Below are positions 46,694 to 54,931 of a stretch of 64,000 nucleotides of DNA, in pieces; positions within the stretch are counted from its first letter, which is position 1; every line of letters begins with the position of its first letter. Source of the stretch: Hoeflea ulvae (GTDB lineage Bacteria; Pseudomonadota; Alphaproteobacteria; Rhizobiales; Rhizobiaceae); the NCBI RefSeq assembly GCF_026619435.1, contig NZ_JAOVZQ010000001.1, positions 1,061,501 through 1,125,500 of the forward strand. Direction: 5' to 3'. The notes below the pieces were generated by a model. It was not told the DNA's origin, searched no databases, and saw only the letters and a list, made by a program, of their open reading frames with translations. Both the position numbers and the translations under genes were made by a program.

Positions 46694-47625
46694 TTGAAAT
46701 CGAGTGTCTCACAAAGCGCTATGACCAGACCACCGTCGTCGCCGATGTCTCGATGGTGGTGGAGCCGCGCAGCGTCACCGTGGTGGTCGGCACCTCGGGC
46801 TCGGGCAAGACCACGCTGCTGCGCATGATCAACCGGCTCGTCGAGCCGACCTCCGGCACGATCCGCATCGATGGCGAAGACATCAGCACGCTGCCGGGTT
46901 TCGAGCTCCGCCGTCGCATCGGCTATGCAATCCAGGGGCACGGGCTGTTTCCCCATCGCACCGTTGCCCAGAACATAGCCACCGTCCCTGATCTGCTTGG
47001 CTGGGACAAGCCCAGGATCACGGCGAGGGTGGCGCAACTGCTCGAGCTGTTCCAGCTTGATCCCGCGACCTTTTCCGATCGTTTTCCGCATGAGCTGTCC
47101 GGCGGCCAGAAGCAGCGCGTGGGCGTGGCGCGGGCACTGGCGGCTGAACCCAATGTGCTTTTGATGGACGAACCTTTCGGGGCGCTCGACCCGATCATCC
47201 GCACCAAGGCGCAGATTGATCTGCTGGAAATCCAGAAACTGTTCGGAACCACGATCATCCTGGTCACGCATGACATGGATGAAGCCTTTCACCTGGCCGA
47301 TCGTATCGCGGTGATGGATGCAGGCGCGCTTGTGCAATACGCCACGCCCTCGGATCTGGTGAGGCAGCCGGCCACGGATTTTGTCCGGAGCCTGATCGGG
47401 GAGAACGAGCGGGCCTTCCGACTGCTGTCGATCGACACGGTGGGACACGTGGTCGAGCCGGGCACGGCGCAAGGCGCGCCGCTGTCGGCCACCACCAGCC
47501 AAAGGGATGCTTTGTCCGAGCTGTTGTGGAGCGGCCGCCAGGCAGCCCCCGTCGTGGATGACGATGGCTCGTCGCTCGGCAAGGTGACGCTCGAAGCCCT
47601 GTCGCGCAGGGCTGCCGGGCCATGA
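46690..47625 (+). CDS. yehX: OsmU ABC transporter ATP-binding protein (YehX-like)
   Basis: 311 residues from ATG 46690. Walker A GTSGSGKTTLLRMINR, signature LSGGQKQRVGVARALAAEP, Walker B VLLMDEPFGALDP and the switch His in LVTHDMDEA are intact. A short C-terminal CBS-like extension (RQAAPVVDDDGSSLGKVTLEAL) matches the regulatory CBS modules of OpuA/OpuC ATPases that sense ionic strength. It powers uptake through the two permeases. Overlaps by four bases both the restored upstream permease and the downstream one. Confidence 0.9.
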   Translation: MIEIECLTKRYDQTTVVADVSMVVEPRSVTVVVGTSGSGKTTLLRMINRLVEPTSGTIRIDGEDISTLPGFELRRRIGYAIQGHGLFPHRTVAQNIATVPDLLGWDKPRITARVAQLLELFQLDPATFSDRFPHELSGGQKQRVGVARALAAEPNVLLMDEPFGALDPIIRTKAQIDLLEIQKLFGTTIILVTHDMDEAFHLADRIAVMDAGALVQYATPSDLVRQPATDFVRSLIGENERAFRLLSIDTVGHVVEPGTAQGAPLSATTSQRDALSELLWSGRQAAPVVDDDGSSLGKVTLEALSRRAAGP

Positions 47626-48374
47626 CGGGGACATGGTTTCCATGGTTTGCACGTGCCTGCCTGTTGTTCCTGCTGCTGACCTTTCTGCTGTCGCCGGACT
47701 GGTTCGAGCCGCTGCTGAGCCCCCTGGCCCAGGAGAATGCGCCGGTGATCTACAATCAAGGCAGCCTGCTGACGTTGACCCTGCTGCATCTGCGTACCGT
47801 GGCGATTGCCACCGCGGCGGCGACCGTGGTGGCCGTCTCGCTGGCCATTCTGGTCACCCGCCCGTTCGGGGCGGAATTCCTGCCGCTGTCGCGCAGCCTG
47901 GTCAATGTCGGCCAGACCTTTCCGCCGGTCGCGGTACTGGCGCTCGCCGTTCCGGTGCTCGGCTTTGGTGAAAAGCCCACACTGGTGGCCCTGTTCCTCT
48001 ACGGGCTGCTGCCGATCTTCGAAAACACCCTGACCGGATTTGCGACCTTGCCGGGTCCGGTGTTGGAAGCCGCGCGCGGTGCGGGCATGACGGGCCGGCA
48101 GCGGCTGTGGCGGGTCGAGCTGCCGCTTGCCATGCCGATCATTCTGGCCGGCATCCGTTTGTCGGTGGTCGTCAGTCTGGCAACAGCAACGATCGGCTCC
48201 ACGGTCGCGGCGAAGACACTGGGCGAGGTCATCATCGCCGGCCTGCAATCCAACAATACCGCCTTCGTGCTGCAAGGTGGCTTGATCGTCGGTGCGGTCG
48301 CGGTGCTGCTCTATGACGGGCTGTCCGCCATCGAGCGCGTTCTCGCCCGCCGGACCGGCTTGTCACAGGCGTGA
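47622..48374 (+). CDS. yehW: OsmU short permease (YehW-like)
   Basis: 250 residues with about six TM helices and the EAA loop LEAARGAGMTGRQRLWRVELPLAMPII. The segment TPSL is absent but NVGQTFPPVAVLALAVPVLGFG and the C-terminal VVAKTLGEVIIAGLQSNNTAFVLQG-like part fit OpuBB/YehW. It forms the heterodimeric channel with the longer permease. It overlaps the ATPase by four bases and is followed by a strong terminator. Confidence 0.88.
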   Translation: MTGTWFPWFARACLLFLLLTFLLSPDWFEPLLSPLAQENAPVIYNQGSLLTLTLLHLRTVAIATAAATVVAVSLAILVTRPFGAEFLPLSRSLVNVGQTFPPVAVLALAVPVLGFGEKPTLVALFLYGLLPIFENTLTGFATLPGPVLEAARGAGMTGRQRLWRVELPLAMPIILAGIRLSVVVSLATATIGSTVAAKTLGEVIIAGLQSNNTAFVLQGGLIVGAVAVLLYDGLSAIERVLARRTGLSQA

Positions 48375-48389
48375 GTGGCAGAACAGTCC

Positions 48390-48422
48390 GGCTTTGGCAC
48401 GCCGGCGGTACCAAAGCCTTTT
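48390..48422 (+). terminator. Intrinsic terminator after the OsmU operon
   Basis: GGCTTTGG (48390-48397) and CCAAAGCC (48411-48418) form a perfect 8-bp stem, with a 13-nt loop that can itself pair (CGCC/GGCG), followed by TTTT. It lies 16 bases after the last stop of the operon. Confidence 0.75.
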
Positions 48423-48534
48423 GAACGAAGTGCAGCTTGTCGGCTGCGGTGTGATCACAGGACATCAGGCAGGTGTGCTGGCTGCCCGCGATCAGCGGGA
48501 CGATATCTGGCAGTCCCGGATCCGGGCAACCATG

Positions 48535-49221
48535 TCAGGCCAGCCAGCTGCGATAATCACTGACCAGCAGGTGGGCCGGCGCCGTGTCTTCCTCGATCTC
48601 GGAAAAGCGGCCGATCGGGTCGCGGAAGATATTGTCGGTCTCGTCGTCATTGACGGTCGAGACCTCGCCGATCAGCACATCACCGCCTTCGCCCCAGAAG
48701 GCATGCCAGTCGCCCGGCATCAACGTGACGCTTTCCCCGGGCGCAAGCTTCAGCTTCTCGCCGGGGCCGAAGTCACGCCTTATGCCGTCGCACCAGACCG
48801 TGCCGCCCTTGTCTTCGTCGAACCGGCCCTCATCATCGGAGCCGAACAGCTCGATGACCAGCGTCGCGCCGCCGCGGTTGATGATGTCCTCGGCCTTGAT
48901 CACATGGGTGTGCATCGGGCTCAATTGTTCCTGCTTCGAGATCAGCAGTTTTTCCGCATAGCACATACCGCCGCCGCGCTGAAGGTCGGCAAGCCGCCCG
49001 TTGCGCAGGGTGAACAGGAAGAGGCCCATCTCGTCATAGCGGCCAGCACCGTAATCGGTGATGTCCCAGCCGCAGCGGGCGCTGATCACATTGCTGGCGA
49101 TGTCCCGTTTGGCAATGAATTCGTCGGGGGTCCAGGAGGCGAAGGGCGGCAGGACGAAACCGAAAGAGGCGATCATCGCGTCTGCCTCCGCCATGATCTC
49201 GTTGATGCGCGAGCGTTTCAT
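48535..49221 (-). CDS. D-lyxose/D-mannose family sugar isomerase
   Basis: 228 residues of a cupin-type aldose-ketose isomerase. The metal site is visible as SPMHTHVIKAEDIINRGG (His-x-His plus Glu) and a later His in MPGDWHAFWGEGG. The family converts D-lyxose to D-xylulose and D-mannose to D-fructose with Mn2+. ATG 49221 overlaps the stop of the upstream glycosidase by four bases, so it acts in that operon; conversion of mannose released by the glycosidase to fructose is the simplest role (inference). Confidence 0.87.
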   Translation of the reverse strand: MKRSRINEIMAEADAMIASFGFVLPPFASWTPDEFIAKRDIASNVISARCGWDITDYGAGRYDEMGLFLFTLRNGRLADLQRGGGMCYAEKLLISKQEQLSPMHTHVIKAEDIINRGGATLVIELFGSDDEGRFDEDKGGTVWCDGIRRDFGPGEKLKLAPGESVTLMPGDWHAFWGEGGDVLIGEVSTVNDDETDNIFRDPIGRFSEIEEDTAPAHLLVSDYRSWLA

Positions 49222-50495
49222 GCCACGGCCGCGGGCTGGGCCAGGAATTCCAGCACCATGGCCGCCGTCCAGGTGAAATGCGCGCCACCGCAGGGTTCGG
49301 CGGTGATCGGGCTGTAATATTCGGCAAAGCCGCTTTCATGGATCAGCGCGAGGCTGTCGGCGATGATCCGCTCGACGGTTGCGTGCTGGCCGGCCGTGCT
49401 TAGACCGTCGGCGATCATGTAATTGACGATCAGCCAGACCGGTCCGCGCCAATAGCGCAGATCATCGAATTCCGGCGCCGAGGGATCGTGGCTGGGGACG
49501 AGGAATTTTGCGGCGTCGCCCAGTTTGTCGATGCGCCGGGCAATCGCCGCTGCCCTTTCGGTCGGGACCGCGGCAAATGCCGCGAGAAGCCCGCCGATGG
49601 ACGGGCTGTCGATCAGCTCGCCCGTGCTTCGGTCGAGGCAAAGATACTGGCCGTGGGCGTCGCTCCACAGCTTCTCCAGCGCGGCAATGCCCCGGGTGGC
49701 GAAATCACGCGACTGCTTTGCAATCTCGGGCTCACCCAGTTGTTCCGCCAGTTCGGCCAGATCGGCGCAGGACCGGATCAGGATGGCGTTGAAGCCGGGA
49801 TCGACGACGCGGAACGGCGAGGCGTCATGCAGTTTGGTGTTGTCCCATCCCAGGCTGCGGAACGTCTGCACCAGCCAGATATAGCGTTCATATTGCGCAT
49901 GGGTCGGGCGGTGGGCGGGATTTGCGTGCTGAATGTCGCGGCGGGTGAAGGGTTCCACTCCCTCGGTCGGCACGCGCGCCAGCGCCGCGTCCCAGTCGAT
50001 GGAATTGTCGCGCCCCGATTCCCAGGGATGGATGATCGCCACCAGCCCGCTGGCCTCCGGGTCGCGGCTGTTGAAGAACCACCGGTGCCATGCATGGATG
50101 CGCGGAAGCAGCGCCCTGGCCCGTTGGGTGGCCAGGTCCTTGTCTTTCGCATTGTCGACCATGCGGCGAACCGCAAATCCGGCCACAGGCGGTTGTGTGA
50201 TGCCCGAGGTTGGAACAGCGCGGCCCGTCGACCAGACATCCGGTCCGGGAAAATAGCCCTCGTCCCGCTCATGGAAGATGATGTGCGGCACCATTCCGTC
50301 TTCCCATTGATGGGCAAACAGCGTGTCGATTTCGGTCCAGGCGCGCGCCTCGTCGAAATGCGCGAATCCGAGCGCGCTCAGCACGCTGTCCCAGTTCCAT
50401 TGGAACGGGTAGAGGCCATGGGTGGGCACGGTGTAGGTGCCACGGTCGTTGCGGCGGAGCACCTGCTCCGCCTGCGCGATCAATGCATGTTTCAT
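49218..50495 (-). CDS. GH63/MGH1-like glycoside hydrolase, candidate mannosyl/glucosylglycerate hydrolase
   Basis: 425 residues, an (alpha/alpha)6-barrel GH63-type enzyme without signal peptide, so cytoplasmic. Likely catalytic acid Asp163 in WESGRDNS and base Glu392 in GFAEYYSPITAE, at positions matching the Asp/Glu pair of bacterial mannosylglycerate/glucosylglycerate hydrolases; YPFQWNWDSVL near residue 29 and LRYWRGPVW near the end are other family segments. These enzymes split alpha-glycosylglycerates into hexose and D-glycerate. An alternative is another small alpha-glucoside or mannoside. It lies downstream of a sugar ABC importer and upstream of the isomerase. Confidence 0.82.
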   Translation of the reverse strand: MKHALIAQAEQVLRRNDRGTYTVPTHGLYPFQWNWDSVLSALGFAHFDEARAWTEIDTLFAHQWEDGMVPHIIFHERDEGYFPGPDVWSTGRAVPTSGITQPPVAGFAVRRMVDNAKDKDLATQRARALLPRIHAWHRWFFNSRDPEASGLVAIIHPWESGRDNSIDWDAALARVPTEGVEPFTRRDIQHANPAHRPTHAQYERYIWLVQTFRSLGWDNTKLHDASPFRVVDPGFNAILIRSCADLAELAEQLGEPEIAKQSRDFATRGIAALEKLWSDAHGQYLCLDRSTGELIDSPSIGGLLAAFAAVPTERAAAIARRIDKLGDAAKFLVPSHDPSAPEFDDLRYWRGPVWLIVNYMIADGLSTAGQHATVERIIADSLALIHESGFAEYYSPITAEPCGGAHFTWTAAMVLEFLAQPAAVA

Positions 50496-50504
50496 ATTTG
50501 TCTC

Positions 50505-51548
50505 TCAGGCGATGGCGAGTGTGGTTTCAGGGTCGAACCAGCGAACGCGGTCGGGTTGCGGTGCGAGTGTCAGCTTGTCCCCGGGACGGACGGTCAGGTC
50601 ACTGTCGAGCACGGCGCGGAACGAACTGCCGTCCACGTCACAGGTCACCAACAGATGCGCACCCAATGGCTCCACCACCTTGGCGGTTGCGATCAGGCCG
50701 GTTTCGGCGGGCCGGAGATCTTCAGGCCGGATGGCAAACTGCAGGGCCGCCTTTTCGGTGTTCGGGCCATCCATCAATTGCCCCGCCACGCGCCACTTGC
50801 CGGCGCCCATGGGAGTGGCGTTGAGGAAGTTCATCGGCGGGTTTCCGATGAAGCTGGCGACGAATTCGGCGGCCGGATTGCGATAGACCTCGATCGGGGT
50901 TGCGGCCTGGACGATCCTGCCCTGATGCATCACGCTGATGCGATCGGCAAGGCTCATCGCCTCCACCTGGTCGTGGGTCACGTAGATCGTCGTGGTCTTG
51001 CTGTCGGCCAGCACGCCTTTGAGCTCGGCGCGCATTTCCAGCCGCAGCAGCGCGTCGAGATTGGAGAGCGGCTCGTCCATCAGGATCACGTCGGGCTCCA
51101 TGGCGAGCGCCCGGGCGACCGCCACGCGCTGCCGCTGACCGCCCGACAGCTCGCCGGAATAGCGCTTGAGCAATTGCTCGATATGCATCAGCGTCGCCGT
51201 TCGTTCGACCCGGCGCTTGACCTCGTCATTGGGCAGCTTCTGCATCCTGAGACCGAAGCCGATGTTCTCGAACACCGTCAGATGCGGAAAGACCGCATAG
51301 TTCTGGAACACCATGGCGATGCCACGGTCCTTTGGCGCCAGGTGGTCGACCCGGCGTCCGCCGATCCAGATCTCTCCGGTGGTGGCGGTCTCGAGCCCGG
51401 CGACGATCCTGAGCAGCGTGGTCTTGCCGCAGCCGGAGGCACCAAGCAGAACCATGAATTCCTGGTCGGCAACAGTCAGATTGATGTCGTGCAGGGCCTG
51501 GTAGGTGCCAAATTTCTTGGCGACGTTCTTGATCTGGATTTCAGCCAT
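50505..51548 (-). CDS. Sugar ABC transporter ATP-binding protein (UgpC/MsmK family)
   Basis: 347 residues. Walker A GASGCGKTTLLRIVAG, Q-loop FQNYAVFPHLTV, signature LSGGQRQRVAVARAL, Walker B ILMDEPLSNLDA and switch VTHDQVEAM are complete. A C-terminal OB-type regulatory domain (AIRPEDLRPA; VVEPLGAHLLVT) marks the carbohydrate-type CUT1 ATPases. It powers the two permeases encoded just upstream. Start ATG 51548 (MAEIQIKNVAKKF) lies 32 bases after the second permease. Confidence 0.93.
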   Translation of the reverse strand: MAEIQIKNVAKKFGTYQALHDINLTVADQEFMVLLGASGCGKTTLLRIVAGLETATTGEIWIGGRRVDHLAPKDRGIAMVFQNYAVFPHLTVFENIGFGLRMQKLPNDEVKRRVERTATLMHIEQLLKRYSGELSGGQRQRVAVARALAMEPDVILMDEPLSNLDALLRLEMRAELKGVLADSKTTTIYVTHDQVEAMSLADRISVMHQGRIVQAATPIEVYRNPAAEFVASFIGNPPMNFLNATPMGAGKWRVAGQLMDGPNTEKAALQFAIRPEDLRPAETGLIATAKVVEPLGAHLLVTCDVDGSSFRAVLDSDLTVRPGDKLTLAPQPDRVRWFDPETTLAIA

Positions 51549-51580
51549 TTCACTGGTTCCTTTGTCTGGTCGCGTCCCGC

Positions 51581-52423
51581 TCAGCGGTTGGCGATGCCCC
51601 ACATGGCGAAGAGATATTTGCGCACCGCGAAGATAAAGATCAGCGCCGGCAGGACGAGGATGAAGCCGCCGGCGAATTTCAGATGCAGCGGCGCTTCGCC
51701 CAGCGTCTGCAGCAGGAAGGCCGGCAGGGTCCGGTTCTCGATGGTCAGCACCGCGGCGGCGAAGACCTCGTTCCACGAAATCACGAAGGCGAAGATCGCC
51801 GAAGCCGTGATGCCGGGCAGGATCAGCGGCAGCACCACCTTGGTGAAAGCGGTGAACCGTGTGCAGCCCAGGGTCCAGGCCGCTTCCTCCAGCTCGATCG
51901 GTATGCCCGAAAACAGCGAGAAGGTGATCAGCACGGCAAAGGGGATCGCCAGTGTGGTGTGGACCAGAGCGAGCCCGAAGGCGGTGTCATCGAGACCCGT
52001 GCGGATGAACAGCACCGCCAGCGGTAGCGCCAGAAGCGGCAGCGGAAAGGCGCGGGTCAACAGGACCAGCATCCGGAAGAGTTCCTTGCCCCGGAAGTCA
52101 AACCGCGACAGGGCATAGCCCGCCGGCGCTCCAATGACGATGGAAAGCACCATCGTCATTCCGGCCACCAGGATCGAATTCTTCAGCGCTGTCAGCATGC
52201 CGTTGAATCCGGCAAAGAAGGTCAGGCTGCCGAGATCGAACTCCGGAACGAAGGATTTCGGGAAGCTGTTGACCGTCTCGGGTGATGACAGCGTGTTGAT
52301 GAACAGGAAATACAGCGGCACGATCACCCAGGCGCAAAGCAGGAACACAGAGGCGGCATAGACATAGCGGCCTGCCTTGCGGGTTGACCCGGCGGGTGCG
52401 GCGATTGCGACAGAGTCAGTCAT
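51581..52423 (-). CDS. Sugar ABC transporter permease, MalG type
   Basis: 280 residues, six TM helices, with the EAA loop IELEEAAWTLGCTRFTAFTKVVLPLILPGI in the C-terminal half. The N-terminus is the longer cytoplasmic start typical of CUT1 MalG-like subunits. Its ATG 52423 overlaps the stop of the MalF-like permease by four bases. Confidence 0.92.
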   Translation of the reverse strand: MTDSVAIAAPAGSTRKAGRYVYAASVFLLCAWVIVPLYFLFINTLSSPETVNSFPKSFVPEFDLGSLTFFAGFNGMLTALKNSILVAGMTMVLSIVIGAPAGYALSRFDFRGKELFRMLVLLTRAFPLPLLALPLAVLFIRTGLDDTAFGLALVHTTLAIPFAVLITFSLFSGIPIELEEAAWTLGCTRFTAFTKVVLPLILPGITASAIFAFVISWNEVFAAAVLTIENRTLPAFLLQTLGEAPLHLKFAGGFILVLPALIFIFAVRKYLFAMWGIANR

Positions 52424-53265
52424 ATCGAGGCTCCTTTCGGAACGCGCAGCACGCGCAGGATGATCAGGGTGAAGAAGATCGAGATGGCGAGCACGATCAA
52501 TGCAAGGGCAGCTGCGGCGCCATTGTTCTGAAGATCGAACTGGTAGGAATAGATTTCGCCCATCAGCACCGGGAACAGGGTTCCGCCAAGGGCGGCGACC
52601 ACGGCGAAGACCTCGAAGGCCAGCACCACGCGCAGGATCAGCGCGGTTTGCAGCGAGGGCCGCAGCATCGGCAGCGTGATGCGCAGGAACTGCTTCCAGC
52701 GCGAGGCGCCGAACACTTCGGCTGCTTCGTAATATTCCTTCGGGATCAGGCCGATCCCGGCGACGAGAATGACAAGCATGATGGCGGTTGCGCGCCAGAT
52801 TTCAGCCAGCGCGATCGCCAGGAAGACAATTCCGGGATGCTGGTAGGACAGAAGATTCATCGGCCGGTCGATGACGCCGAGCCCGCTCATCATCGAATTG
52901 AGGAAACCCGACTGCTCGAAGATCGCCAACCAGATGATGCCTGCGGCGAGATCGGAAATGCCGAGCGGGATCGTCCAGATGTAGAGCACCATGTCGCGGC
53001 CCCGGTGCATCCGGCTGACCATGGTCGCCATCAACAGCGACAGCGCCAGCTGCAGGGGAACGACAAGGGCCGCCAGCAGCAAGGTGTTCTTGAGCGAGAT
53101 CGGGAACTTCCAGTAGCTCACGACATCCCGGAAATTGTCCAGGGTGAAGCCGTCGCCGGTGCTGAACGCCTGCTGCGCCACGAGCACGAAGGGGTAGAGA
53201 AAGAACACCCCCAAAAACAGGGTGACCGGCAGGATCAGGACATAAGGCAGAATTCGGGCGTTCAT
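52420..53265 (-). CDS. Sugar ABC transporter permease, MalF type
   Basis: 281 residues with six TM helices; EAA loop KEYYEAAEVFGASRWKQFLRITLPMLRPS. I use ATG 53265 (MNARILPYVLILPVTLFLG), where the first TM begins at once, and not upstream starts that would add 40 unlikely residues. It forms the channel with the MalG-like partner and lies about 100 bases after the binding-protein gene. Confidence 0.9.
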   Translation of the reverse strand: MNARILPYVLILPVTLFLGVFFLYPFVLVAQQAFSTGDGFTLDNFRDVVSYWKFPISLKNTLLLAALVVPLQLALSLLMATMVSRMHRGRDMVLYIWTIPLGISDLAAGIIWLAIFEQSGFLNSMMSGLGVIDRPMNLLSYQHPGIVFLAIALAEIWRATAIMLVILVAGIGLIPKEYYEAAEVFGASRWKQFLRITLPMLRPSLQTALILRVVLAFEVFAVVAALGGTLFPVLMGEIYSYQFDLQNNGAAAALALIVLAISIFFTLIILRVLRVPKGASI

Positions 53266-53362
53266 CGGATTGCTCCCATGTTGGCGCACGGCGCCGGAGT
53301 TGAATTCGCTCGGGGGTGTCCGGGCTTGAAGCAGCCCGGACAGGGGTGGCGTCAGGCGCCGG

Positions 53363-54631
53363 TCACTCGACCGGGCAAGCGCCGTCGGACGGGGCATCCG
53401 GGGCCCAGCAGGGCGCGCCGGTTTCTTCCATGATCTCGCTCAGCCGGCCCTTCTGGTCGTCAAGCACCATGCGGATGTCCTGGCCCGCCAGGACGATGCG
53501 TTCGAAGCTGTCGACGAAGACGCGGTTGAAGTCGCCGCCCTTGTCGCCCAGTCCGGCAGGCAGAAGGCCGGGATTGGCGTCGGCCGAGCCGCTCATCTTG
53601 GCAACCGCAGCACCCGCCGCCTGGACTGCCGGCGGCAGGTCATCGGGCATGTCCACATCGACGACGGGAAAGAAGCTCGTCGCCCGCAAAGTGGCAATCT
53701 GGGTTTCCGGCGTCAGCATGTATTTCACCAGTTCCTTGGCGCCCTCCATGTCGGGTGCGGTTTTCGGGATTGCGATGCCGGCCAGAACCGGCATGAAGCC
53801 GCGGCCGGTTGGTCCGGCAGGGGCAGGGAAGGCGACGAAATCGTCGGGGCGCTCGTTGAATGCCTGGGCAAGGCGCGAGGTGTGATCGAACACGATCCAG
53901 GCGTCACCCGACAGGAGCTGTTCCTGCATGAACGAGAAATTGGTCGAGGCCGGATTGGTGTGCGCCCAGAGCTCGCGGAATTTTTCCCATGCGGTCACCG
54001 CGGCGTCCGAGGCAAAGGTGCGGACCACGCCATTGGTGTAGGAGGGATACAGGTAGCCCTGGAAGAAGCGATGCTTCAGGCCCTTGGGGCCGGCGGGAAA
54101 GCCGAATTTGGGTTCACCGGCGGCTTCGTGCACATTGGCGGTCCACGCGATCAGCTGGTCATAGCTCAGCGCGTCGATGTCGGCGCCGTCCGGCAGATAT
54201 TGCAGCGCCTCCTTGTTGGCCGCCATGATGTAGGTCGCCTGCATCCACGGCACATATTGCAGGTGCCCGGTGCCAAGCTTGGCCAGATTGTTGAAGGTGG
54301 CGCTGTTCGAGGCCACGCCGAGATCATCGAGATCGACCAGATTGTCGGGGTCGATTCCGGAGAAATTGCCGTGCAGCGATCCCAGAACGCCGATCGATCC
54401 GGATCCGGCCTGGAACTCGGCCTGAAGCCGGGTCAGCCAGGGGCCGTCTTCGTTCGGCTGGTAGTCGACCGTCGCCGGCGCGCCGCTGAGCACCTTTTCG
54501 CGCATGGCCTGCGCTTCCTCGACGGGACGCGCCTGTGTTGACCAGAACAGTACGTCCGCCTGGGCGACGGCGACTGTGCAGAAAATGGCGAGGCCGGAAA
54601 CGGCGGCTGTAAGTGTAGGTCTCAAAGTCAT
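53363..54631 (-). CDS. Sugar ABC transporter substrate-binding protein (CUT1 family)
   Basis: 422 residues with a Sec signal (LTAAVSGLAIFCTVAVAQA). The mature protein resembles the cluster B (MalE-like) binding proteins: LTRLQAEFQAGSGSIGVLGSLHGNFSG, GDAWIVFDHTSRLAQAFNE and a C-terminal YMLTPETQIATLRATSFFPVV. It is the first gene of the operon, consistent with high expression. Ligand is predicted to be the substrate of the downstream glycosidase. Confidence 0.9.
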   Translation of the reverse strand: MTLRPTLTAAVSGLAIFCTVAVAQADVLFWSTQARPVEEAQAMREKVLSGAPATVDYQPNEDGPWLTRLQAEFQAGSGSIGVLGSLHGNFSGIDPDNLVDLDDLGVASNSATFNNLAKLGTGHLQYVPWMQATYIMAANKEALQYLPDGADIDALSYDQLIAWTANVHEAAGEPKFGFPAGPKGLKHRFFQGYLYPSYTNGVVRTFASDAAVTAWEKFRELWAHTNPASTNFSFMQEQLLSGDAWIVFDHTSRLAQAFNERPDDFVAFPAPAGPTGRGFMPVLAGIAIPKTAPDMEGAKELVKYMLTPETQIATLRATSFFPVVDVDMPDDLPPAVQAAGAAVAKMSGSADANPGLLPAGLGDKGGDFNRVFVDSFERIVLAGQDIRMVLDDQKGRLSEIMEETGAPCWAPDAPSDGACPVE

Positions 54632-54786
54632 GAATTCCTCCCAGGGGTGCTGATCGAACGTCGAACCTCCTCCGACGCGAAAACCGTCGCGACAGATGCT
54701 CCACCCAAGGCGGTCACCTGCCTCTCGGCCCTCCTGAAACGGCGCTGCCTGAAATGCCGGGCAATCGTCTCTGAAGGACTGGCAAA

Positions 54787-54815
54787 ATCATGATACATCG
54801 TTATATCCTTGTCAA
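54787..54815 (-). promoter_or_regulatory. Promoter of the sugar importer operon with LacI-like operator O1 in its spacer
   Basis: On the minus strand TTGACA (54815-54810) and CATGAT (54792-54787) are 17 bases apart. The spacer contains GATACATCGTTATATC (54792-54807, plus strand), an imperfect dyad around a central CG, the layout of LacI-family operators. Confidence 0.6.
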
Positions 54816-54884
54816 GAGAGGCTATCGCAGTTATTCTTGAGCCTGGACATCAGCACGGCGTGCATCGGTTGATCTGGATCGAAT

Positions 54885-54904
54885 TTTCTTCTAAACGGAA
54901 GAAA
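54885..54904. repeat. Inverted repeat TTTCTTC-N6-GAAGAAA
   Basis: Perfect 7-bp arms with a 6-base spacer, 28 bases before the earliest LacI start. Possibly another regulatory site; it does not resemble O1/O2. Confidence 0.4.
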
Positions 54905-54910
54905 TAAATA

Positions 54911-54926
54911 GCGAAATCGATATATC
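54911..54926. promoter_or_regulatory. LacI-like operator O2
   Basis: GCGAAATCGATATATC matches O1 at 12 of 16 positions, with the same central CG and an identical right end. It lies just before the LacI gene, fitting autoregulation. Confidence 0.5.
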
Positions 54927-54931
54927 TGGGG

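Larger units (their letters stand above)
54632..54931. other. 300-base divergent regulatory region between the sugar importer operon and the LacI gene
   Basis: No gene. It holds the minus-strand promoter with operator-like site O1, a TTTCTTC/GAAGAAA inverted repeat (54885-54904), and operator-like site O2 next to the LacI gene start. These are listed separately. Confidence 0.6.

Noticed and set aside
45463..47625. A real fused permease-ATPase protein of 720 residues
   Set aside because: The junction is out-of-frame sequence; the true permease end and a coupled start for the ATPase exist in the adjacent frame.
49488..52118. 876-residue plus-strand open frame
   Set aside because: It runs antisense to the GH63 hydrolase and ABC ATPase genes and has no family-like sequence.
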